From Anaerolineae bacterium (GTDB lineage Bacteria > Chloroflexota > Anaerolineae > B4-G1 > SLSP01), in the NCBI GenBank assembly GCA_016927095.1, contig JAFGNI010000452.1:1-11313 (forward strand): a DNA stretch of 11,313 bases. Direction: 5' to 3'. Under the pieces are notes generated by a model. It made no database searches, was not told the origin of the DNA, and saw only the letters and a program-made list of their open reading frames with translations. Positions 1 through 4,859 of this stretch are shown one piece after another (the first letter of the stretch is position 1; every line of letters begins with the position of its first letter). The position numbers were made by a program, and so were the translations under genes.

Positions 1-45
1 GACAGCCCCCCTTGCCCCTGACGATGGCGTGGGCCGCGCTCGCGA

Positions 46-74
46 TTGACGCGCCACCTGGGGCGTGCTATACT
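46..74 (+). promoter_or_regulatory. Sigma-70-type promoter (TTGACG-17-TATACT)
   Basis: A -35 hexamer TTGACG (46-51) and a -10 hexamer TATACT (69-74) are separated by exactly 17 bp, with transcription expected to start near 81. It would serve the small interrupted reading frame at 110 and the membrane-protein gene at 297. The bases after the -10 (gtttatgcac) resemble those after the -10 elements at 3500 and 4666. Called from sequence match only. Confidence 0.6.
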
Positions 75-109
75 GTTTATGCACGATGCTATCCTCCTCG
101 TGTCTCCAG

Positions 110-373
110 ATGTCCCGCCTCCCGGTCATCTGCCTGCTAGCGTCTGCTCTGACCATCGGCTCGTTTCGTGTCTGGGCGCTCTGGCAAGGGTAGACCTTCA
201 ACCAGATCTTCGCCGATAGCCCCTCCGCCGAGCGCGACCGGCGCCTGCAGGGCCGTTACCACATCGTTGATTCACCCATCAAGGAGCTGGAATCATATGG
301 GCAGTGGATCGGAAGCAAGAGGATGCCTCACGGTCTTGGGCTCGTCGGTGGGATTGGTCGCCGGGCTCATTAG
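110..373 (+). pseudogene. Possible small gene interrupted by an in-frame TAG
   Basis: An ATG at 110 opens a frame whose first 27 codons (MSRLPVICLLASALTIGSFR...) look like a signal peptide or membrane anchor. A TAG at 191-193 stops it, and the same frame then stays open to a TAG at 371-373. The part after the first stop, beginning TFNQIFADSPSAERDRR, has codons ending mostly in G or C and an ordinary amino-acid mix, as a real gene would. No ribosome binding site precedes the ATG, but the promoter at 46-74 would place the transcript start only about 30 nt upstream. It overlaps the start of the next gene at 297. It could be a decayed gene, a sequencing error at the TAG, or chance. I do not recognise a family. 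Confidence 0.3.
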
Positions 374-770
374 CATCATCGGCTTCTTCTACCCCGATGC
401 GGAATCCTTCAGGGCGGCGGTGGACGACTTCTGGGCCAGTTCGGTCCTGGGTGGTATCGCCCCCGGTGTCGGCGCCTTCCTCGGGCTGGTGAGCGCACAG
501 GTCGCTGCCTTTGCCCAAACAAGCGGGTTCACTCCCTGGTGGACCGGTTTCGTGATCTGCGTGCTCGGCGGCGTCTTGCGGTATGTGGTTGAGTGGCAGC
601 TGCTCCTCGACTTCGGGCTGGCGGAATTCCTGATCCTGTTGGCTCCACCCGCGCTCTGGCTGCTGGTCTTCTATGGCACTGTGACTTGGGTGGGTATCGC
701 CGTCCTGCTCGTCGCCTACGTCGCGCTAACCCTGCTGATTGGCTTAGGGCTCGAGGAGCTCTTCGAGTAG
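297..770 (+). CDS. Small multi-pass membrane protein, unknown function
   Basis: This encodes a 157-residue, strongly hydrophobic protein. About five membrane segments can be read at residues 10-32, 48-72, 81-98, 108-127 and 129-151, ending in a short acidic tail (GLEELFE). The chosen ATG at 297 has an AAGGAG ribosome binding site at 281-286. A longer frame from 168 only adds 43 residues of low-complexity Ser/Pro/Arg sequence without a binding site, so it was not used. The polar stretch at residues 33-47 probably lies outside the bilayer. It has no recognised catalytic motif or family. It precedes the 892 and 1601 genes on the same strand and may share their transcript, though 121 nt separate it from the next gene. 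Confidence 0.65.
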   Translation: MGSGSEARGCLTVLGSSVGLVAGLISIIGFFYPDAESFRAAVDDFWASSVLGGIAPGVGAFLGLVSAQVAAFAQTSGFTPWWTGFVICVLGGVLRYVVEWQLLLDFGLAEFLILLAPPALWLLVFYGTVTWVGIAVLLVAYVALTLLIGLGLEELFE

Positions 771-774
771 GCCT

Positions 775-795
775 GTCCGTCGGCGCCGGACGGAC
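775..795 (+). repeat. Hairpin in the 297/892 intergenic gap
   Basis: The arms gtccgtc (775-781) and gacggac (789-795) form a 7-bp GC-rich stem with a 7-nt loop just after the 297-770 gene. No T-tract follows, so it is a weak candidate for termination or mRNA end protection. The rest of the 121-nt gap holds only the ribosome binding site of the next gene. Confidence 0.35.
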
Positions 796-891
796 CGCAT
801 CGGATGGTCTTGGACCGGGACCTAAGGGGCCGCAAGCCCTGCCTCCGTGCAGGATCTGGTGATCTCCCAAAAAGGGTAAGGAGAGGACAAG

Positions 892-1620
892 ATGACTGAG
901 AATCGACAAGACGCGCAGGCATTGGCCGCCACCGACGCTGCGGACGACATTCTGCTCGATCTCTACCGGGCACATGGGCCTGACATCGACGAGGACCTGT
1001 GGCTCCTGGAGAGCGCACGCTGGAATGAGCTTCTCTTCTGCCTGGCAATGGCGGTGGCCGGGGCGGACCTGGCGCTCGAGGCAGTCCGCGACACGGTCCG
1101 GCTGCTTGCCAGGATGAACCTCGTCTCGCTGATTCCATTAGCGAGCCTGGCCGCGGACGGCGCGCCCCATGTCGAAGGCAGCCCGATCCTCATCACCGCG
1201 AAGACACTCCTGGAGCGATCGGGCTTGACGCCCGACGAGGCGGAGAGGACGGTCATCGCCTTCTGCGAGATCGCCCGGACCTTCGAAGCGCGCTATGAGG
1301 GCAAGGTGCAGCTGCTCTTCCGCAAGTACGGCCGGATGATGATGGAAGAGCTGACCGACGACTTCGCGTCCACCGCCCTCCAACCTGAGGAGGCCAAGAG
1401 AGCCTTCGCTACGTGGCTCCAGAACACGCTCAACATGCCGGTGCCGGTATCGACGCCCGCAGCGGAGGCCGCCTGTGAGGCGCTGGGAACCACCTATGGG
1501 GCCCTCATCGAGGCCGCGGACCGGACCGATATCAACGTTGCCGTGGTCGACGAACTGCTCCTCGCGCACTATTCGGAGTCCGTGTCGGAGGGAGGCCGAG
1601 GTGAGCAACCGAGGGTATAG
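892..1620 (+). CDS. Hypothetical helical soluble protein
   Basis: This encodes a 242-residue acidic protein that looks almost entirely alpha-helical and has no signal peptide or membrane segment. The start is supported by an AAGGAG site at 878-883, 8 nt upstream. Recognisable features are only compositional: repeated Ala/Leu/Glu-rich helices, a segment at about residues 142-150 (LFRKYGRMMMEE) with paired basic and acidic faces, and a Ser/Gly-rich tail. I do not recognise a family. Its last 20 nt overlap the GTG start of the LysM gene, which implies translational coupling and suggests that the two products work together. Confidence 0.65.
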   Translation: MTENRQDAQALAATDAADDILLDLYRAHGPDIDEDLWLLESARWNELLFCLAMAVAGADLALEAVRDTVRLLARMNLVSLIPLASLAADGAPHVEGSPILITAKTLLERSGLTPDEAERTVIAFCEIARTFEARYEGKVQLLFRKYGRMMMEELTDDFASTALQPEEAKRAFATWLQNTLNMPVPVSTPAAEAACEALGTTYGALIEAADRTDINVAVVDELLLAHYSESVSEGGRGEQPRV

Positions 1621-2803
1621 CCGGGTAGTGCCGCCCTGGGAGAAGCTCCCTCGCCACGTGCAGGACGATCTGCGGGGCGCGAACTTCGAGTACTGGTATC
1701 GGGACCCGAGCAACAACGAGACGGGACGGTTGACGCTCCTCAACGGCTACCTCAAGCTCCGAAACCTGGACCTCTGGAAGTACGTCAATGGGCCAGCACA
1801 GCTGCCTCACGAGACCACGCCGGGCAACCTGGAGTTTCTCACGATGCGACCGGGCGAGCTCCGAAAGCATCTGACCGACCGCCCGGAGTTCACCTCCCCC
1901 TCGTCGGGGACGAAGTGGGAGTCCAGGGACAAGGAGACCGATAGCCAGCTGCACTTGAAGCACTTTGACGGTTGGCAGCCCAACAGGGTCCAGGCGCACA
2001 TCGATCCCTCAGGCTTCGTGTGGAAGAAGCCCTGGTCCATTGTCCCGCACCTCTGGGACTACAGCGGGTACAAGAACCCGCAGAGTATCCGCAAGCAGTT
2101 GGACCGGCAGGGCTACGCCAGCTGGCTCGACTTCGAGATCGGCCCCCAGCCCCAGAGCCTGGGCACCTGCAAGCACCCCTCCGCCATAGACCGCCAAGCG
2201 CCGATGAGCTACACCGTGCGCCACGGGGACAACCTCACCAGGATCGCGCAGCGGCACGGGACAACGGGCAACCAGCTGTACAATGCCAATCGCCACATCA
2301 TCGGGCCAAACAAGAACCTGATCCACCCCGGCCAACAGTTCATCATACCGGGGACGTCGGGGGGCAGCTCCCTTGGGAAGGGTCTCAGCGCGACCACGCG
2401 GCCCTCTGCCCTAGACCGTCAGAGCCCGATGAGCTACACCGTACGACGCGGAGACAACCTTACGAGCATCGCGCAGCGCTACAAGACGACGGTGAACGAG
2501 CTGTACAATGCTAACCGTCACATCATCGGATCGAACAAGAACCTGATCCACCCCGGACAGCAGTTCACCATCCCGCGGACGACGGGCGGCCCCCTTGGTA
2601 TGGGACTAGGCGGCGTACGCCCCACCACGCTAGACCGTCAGAGCCCGATGAGCTACACGGTTCAGAGAGGAGACAACCTCACAAGGATCGCGCAGCGGTA
2701 CGGAACAACCGTGAACGAACTGTACAACGCCAACCGCCACACCATCGGGCCGAACAAGAACCTGATCCACCCCGGGCAGCAGTTCGTCATCCCGGGGTTC
2801 TAG
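1601..2803 (+). CDS. Triple LysM-repeat protein with unknown N-terminal domain
   Basis: This encodes a 400-residue protein starting at GTG 1601, preceded by a GGAGG-type binding site around 1589-1594 and overlapping the previous gene by 20 nt. Residues 1-200 form an uncharacterised domain rich in Trp, His and Pro, with a conserved-looking stretch HLKHFDGWQPNRVQAHIDPS near residues 113-132 that contains several His and Asp residues able to bind metal. Residues 202-250, 277-325 and 350-398 are three LysM modules of the form MSYTVxxGDNLxxIAQRxxTT...LYNANRHxIGxNKNLIHPGQQFxIP. LysM modules bind N-acetylglucosamine polymers such as peptidoglycan. No signal peptide or membrane anchor is visible, so how it would reach the wall is unclear. 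Possibilities are a partner-dependent export system, an injection-system or phage-type baseplate role, or lysis-dependent release. The LysM calls are firm and the overall role is unknown. Confidence 0.85.
   Translation: MSNRGYSRVVPPWEKLPRHVQDDLRGANFEYWYRDPSNNETGRLTLLNGYLKLRNLDLWKYVNGPAQLPHETTPGNLEFLTMRPGELRKHLTDRPEFTSPSSGTKWESRDKETDSQLHLKHFDGWQPNRVQAHIDPSGFVWKKPWSIVPHLWDYSGYKNPQSIRKQLDRQGYASWLDFEIGPQPQSLGTCKHPSAIDRQAPMSYTVRHGDNLTRIAQRHGTTGNQLYNANRHIIGPNKNLIHPGQQFIIPGTSGGSSLGKGLSATTRPSALDRQSPMSYTVRRGDNLTSIAQRYKTTVNELYNANRHIIGSNKNLIHPGQQFTIPRTTGGPLGMGLGGVRPTTLDRQSPMSYTVQRGDNLTRIAQRYGTTVNELYNANRHTIGPNKNLIHPGQQFVIPGF
2204..2794 (+). repeat. Three tandem LysM-coding repeats
   Basis: The LysM modules at 2204-2350, 2429-2575 and 2648-2794 recur with periods of 225 and 219 bp. 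The linkers are conserved too: ctagaccgtcagagcccgatg before units 2 and 3 is identical, and unit 1 has a close variant. High DNA-level similarity indicates recent duplication or ongoing homogenisation, so copy number may vary between strains. Confidence 0.85.
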
Positions 2804-2807
2804 CGTT

Positions 2808-2869
2808 GCTCGGCACCGAGCGGATCGAGCAGCCAGGCGCGGATGAGATCAGCTGAGCGTGTGCTCAGC
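2808..2869 (+). terminator. Hairpins after the LysM gene, possible terminator region
   Basis: Two short hairpins follow the LysM stop codon: gctcgg-ca-ccgagc at 2808-2821, and gctgagc-gtgt-gctcagc at 2852-2869 (7-bp stem, 4-nt loop). Neither has a T-tract, so a factor-independent terminator is not clearly supported. Positions 2870-3024 hold nothing I can recognise. Confidence 0.3.
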
Positions 2870-3024
2870 CACCATAGGTCGCTGCTACGAACGGGTGCCA
2901 TCACCGAGGGCCGCCCCACATCGGTGGTGGTTCGCACATGGGTGCGAGCTTCGGCGGTGAGGTCGCACACGACGGTTCGACCTATATGTCCGCACGTCCC
3001 CCTCAAGGTCAGCGGAGCGTGCTC

Positions 3025-3435
3025 TCAAACGCCATCAGGACTTGCCTGCGCAGATCCCATCAAGCGATCTGTAGACCCAGTAGCTTCGTGGGTGCCCCAA
3101 GCACTCAGTCTGCCCAGGAACTCCGTAGGGATGAGGATCGGGATACCCGTGAACAGATGGAGCACCAATAGATCCTCATCACTACTCACGATCGCGTCAG
3201 CCTCACCCGCGACACCGATTTCTAGAAAGACGTTGTCCTTGGGATCTCGGCACACCGTGATCTGCCGTGTGACCGTCAACACTGCACCACGCAACAAGAT
3301 CAAGGCCAAGAACGTCTCCACATCGTCGTACTTCAGACCATACTTCGGTCTGCAGCGCGACCGCTCTCCGCGCCCCCCCGTTCGTAGGTGCCGCCCCACC
3401 GTGGGGAGCCTAGTCGTCGCCGCCTGCAATCCCAC
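3025..3435 (-). pseudogene. Truncated PIN-domain toxin (N-terminus missing)
   Basis: Read on the minus strand, about 3351 down to 3108 encodes a segment running RPKYGLKYDDV ... VCRDPKDNVFLEIGVAGEADAIVSSDEDLLVL ... GIPILIPTEFLGRL. It matches the C-terminal half of PIN-domain RNases of the putative toxin COG1569/TIGR00305 type, including the conserved CRDPKDN motif and the downstream acidic SxDxDLL motif. The N-terminal half, which should carry the first catalytic Asp in a DTNV-type motif, is absent: residues upstream of RPKYG are Arg/Gly-rich and unrelated, and no other minus-strand frame between 3350 and 3540 supplies it. No ribosome binding site or antitoxin gene is visible. The boundaries given are the open frame; only the inner part is homologous. 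It is very likely a dead remnant. Confidence 0.6.
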
Positions 3436-3471
3436 GAACCGGCGCCCAGCGACGAGCGGGAAAATCCGGAA

Positions 3472-3505
3472 TTGACACCCTTTCGAGGCGATGGTATACT
3501 ATACT
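3472..3505 (+). promoter_or_regulatory. Near-consensus sigma-70 promoter
   Basis: A perfect -35 TTGACA (3472-3477) lies 17 bp from TATACT (3495-3500), which overlaps a second TATACT (3500-3505). Transcription should begin around 3507-3512. It is the strongest promoter visible in the window and points towards the terminator at 3566-3598 and the lipoprotein gene at 3644. Confidence 0.75.
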
Positions 3506-3506
3506 T

Positions 3507-3598
3507 ATGCATGCAATCTGTGTTGAGCGGTCACAGATAAGCTTTGCGGAGATCACTCAGACAAGAGGCCCCGACAACGCGTCGGGGCCTTCTCTTTT
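3507..3598 (+). ncRNA. Candidate small RNA or attenuated leader
   Basis: A strong promoter is followed about 60 nt later by a canonical intrinsic terminator, with no plausible reading frame between them. The predicted transcript is about 90 nt. Besides the terminator it holds a 5' stem-loop with arms tctgtg (3517-3522) and cacaga (3532-3537), a 9-nt loop, and an unpaired stretch to about 3565. Either the RNA is an independent sRNA, or it is the leader of the lipoprotein gene with termination setting expression. I see no match to a riboswitch, T-box or other named class. Confidence 0.45.
3566..3598 (+). terminator. Intrinsic terminator
   Basis: The arms aggccccgac (3566-3575) and gtcggggcct (3581-3590) pair perfectly over 10 bp around the loop aacgc, followed by tctctttt. 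It lies between a strong promoter and the start of the lipoprotein gene. Confidence 0.8.
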
Positions 3599-3643
3599 GC
3601 GCAAGATTTGTAGCAGCTAACTGGTATACCCCAGGAGGCCCCC

Positions 3644-4504
3644 ATGCCACGCCGACGCCACCCGCTGTCCGTCCCTGTCCTCACCTTCACCTGTCTCCTC
3701 ATAGCGCTCGCGGCTTGTTCACAACCGACACCATGCCCGCCCTGCGAGCCGGTCCCGGTCACCGTCGTGCACACCCGAGAGGTCGACGTGCCGGCGACCG
3801 TCCTCGTGACCGTGCCCGTCACGGAGATCGTGCAGGTCGAGGTCCCGGTCACCACCACGCCGACGCCCACGCCGCAGCATACGCCCACCCCATCCCTGAC
3901 ACCCAGCATCACGCCCACGCCGACGGAAACGCCGACGCCGACGATCACCCCCACACCGACCAACACGCCAATCCCGACCGCCACCCCGGACCTCTCGCTG
4001 ACCGCCACCGCGGAGGCCCTTGGTGCGATGGCCGCGCCGAAGACCGATGGCTTCTACCTGGTGGGCGTGGACATCGCGCCGGGCAAATGGGAGTCCACAG
4101 GCAGCGGCGACGACTGCTACTGGGTGCGTTATGACGATGAGCAGAACATCCAAAACAACCACTACGGCCTCGCCGGCGGCACCATCACGATTCGGCCTAC
4201 CGATTACGAGGTCAGCTTCGAAGGCTGCGGACGGTGGGTCTGGGTCGAGGGTGCAGAGCGATCACTGGAGGGCGATGCAATGGAGCCCAAAGGCGATGGC
4301 TTCTACACGGTGGGCGTCGAGATCGCCCCAGGCCAGTGGCGCTCGACAGGGTCCGGCGACGATTGCTACTGGGCGCGCCTTGATCAGAACCAGGGCATCC
4401 TAGACAACCACTATGGGCTTGCGGGAGGATCTGTTACGATACGTGTGTCAGACTACGAGGTCAGGTTTGAGGACTGCGGCACTTGGGAGTACCTGGGTCC
4501 ATAG
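3644..4504 (+). CDS. Lipoprotein with Thr-Pro linker and twin C-terminal domains
   Basis: This encodes a 286-residue predicted lipoprotein with an AGGAGG binding site at 3633-3638, 5 nt before the ATG. Residues 1-25 are a lipoprotein signal: basic MPRRRH, a hydrophobic core, and the lipobox LAAC with Cys25 as the acylated residue. A short Cys/Pro segment, a Val/Thr-rich stretch (about 37-68) and a Thr-Pro repeat linker (about 69-115) follow. From about 133 and about 216 come two copies, 83 residues apart, of a roughly 70-residue domain: DGFYxVGVxIAPGxWxSTGSGDDCYWxR ... NHYGLAGGxxTIxxxDYEVxFExCGxW. Each copy carries one Cys pair (CYW and the Cys of CGxW) that could form a disulfide. Similar domains occur in secreted proteins of Actinobacteria and Chloroflexota with no established function. 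The protein should be displayed on the outer face of the membrane, held away by the rigid linker. Its role is unknown; surface sensing or binding is an inference. Confidence 0.85.
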   Translation: MPRRRHPLSVPVLTFTCLLIALAACSQPTPCPPCEPVPVTVVHTREVDVPATVLVTVPVTEIVQVEVPVTTTPTPTPQHTPTPSLTPSITPTPTETPTPTITPTPTNTPIPTATPDLSLTATAEALGAMAAPKTDGFYLVGVDIAPGKWESTGSGDDCYWVRYDDEQNIQNNHYGLAGGTITIRPTDYEVSFEGCGRWVWVEGAERSLEGDAMEPKGDGFYTVGVEIAPGQWRSTGSGDDCYWARLDQNQGILDNHYGLAGGSVTIRVSDYEVRFEDCGTWEYLGP

Positions 4505-4643
4505 AGATGCACCACTCCGGGCAGCAACGTCTACGGTCGCGTGGCAGGCCCGCATCACGGCACCAACGCCTATGGCGGCGAAGTCTGTCAGCCACTACTG
4601 AAAGACGCGTTTTACACCAAGTAGCAACGAGCGCCGCGGGGTC

Positions 4644-4671
4644 TTGCCCCCTTCGCGCTCTGACCTATACT
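4644..4671 (+). promoter_or_regulatory. Possible promoter for the mod operon
   Basis: TTGCCC (4644-4649) is 16 bp from a perfect TATACT (4666-4671). The following bases ttatctgcacg resemble those after the other two TATACT elements in the window. The -35 lies in the hairpin at 4629-4660, and the palindrome at 4736-4798 would sit in the mRNA leader of mod. The -35 match is weak. Confidence 0.4.
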
Positions 4672-4735
4672 TATCTGCACGTTTCGCCGATGATACATAG
4701 CAAAAAGCCACACGACAGAACACCGCGCGGGGTCA

Positions 4736-4798
4736 GACCCCAAAGGTTTCCGCTCGCAGCAAGGCAAGGTTGATAACCGGTCAAAAACCTTTGGGGTC
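4736..4798. repeat. Long REP-like palindrome upstream of mod
   Basis: The arms gaccccaaaggttt (4736-4749) and aaacctttggggtc (4785-4798) are perfect inverted repeats separated by 35 bp. The central part shares the pattern ctcg..gcaaggc.ag.ttgat..cc with the element inside mod at 6638-6701, so the two are one long subtype rather than just similar arms. It lies in the untranslated leader of mod, about 60 nt before the start codon. Confidence 0.85.
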
Positions 4799-4859
4799 TT
4801 GCGCGACCGCGCTGGCGCAGTTCACGTGACGATCTGTTGCCGCAAACTGGAGAGCCGGC

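Larger units (their letters stand above)
4505..4859. other. Intergenic region between lipoprotein gene and mod
   Basis: These 355 nt contain no supported gene. They hold an imperfect GC-rich hairpin (4629-4660, centred on ggggtcttgcccc), a possible promoter (4644-4671), a small hairpin ggggt-cag-acccc (4729-4741) that runs into the long palindrome at 4736-4798, and the ribosome binding site GGAG (4849-4852) of mod. Positions 4505-4628 show nothing I can interpret. Confidence 0.5.

Noticed and set aside
110..373. Programmed amber read-through or pyrrolysine incorporation at 191-193
   Set aside because: There is no downstream structured element or pyl gene in view. Pseudogene, sequence error or chance is simpler.
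2843..3475. A 210-codon + strand frame
   Set aside because: It is antisense to the PIN remnant, Ser/Arg/Pro-rich, and has no ribosome binding site.
3544..4134. A 196-codon + strand frame starting before the lipoprotein gene
   Set aside because: It is out of frame with the lipoprotein, runs through the terminator and becomes His/Ala/Asp-rich in the Thr-Pro repeat region, as expected for a shifted frame.
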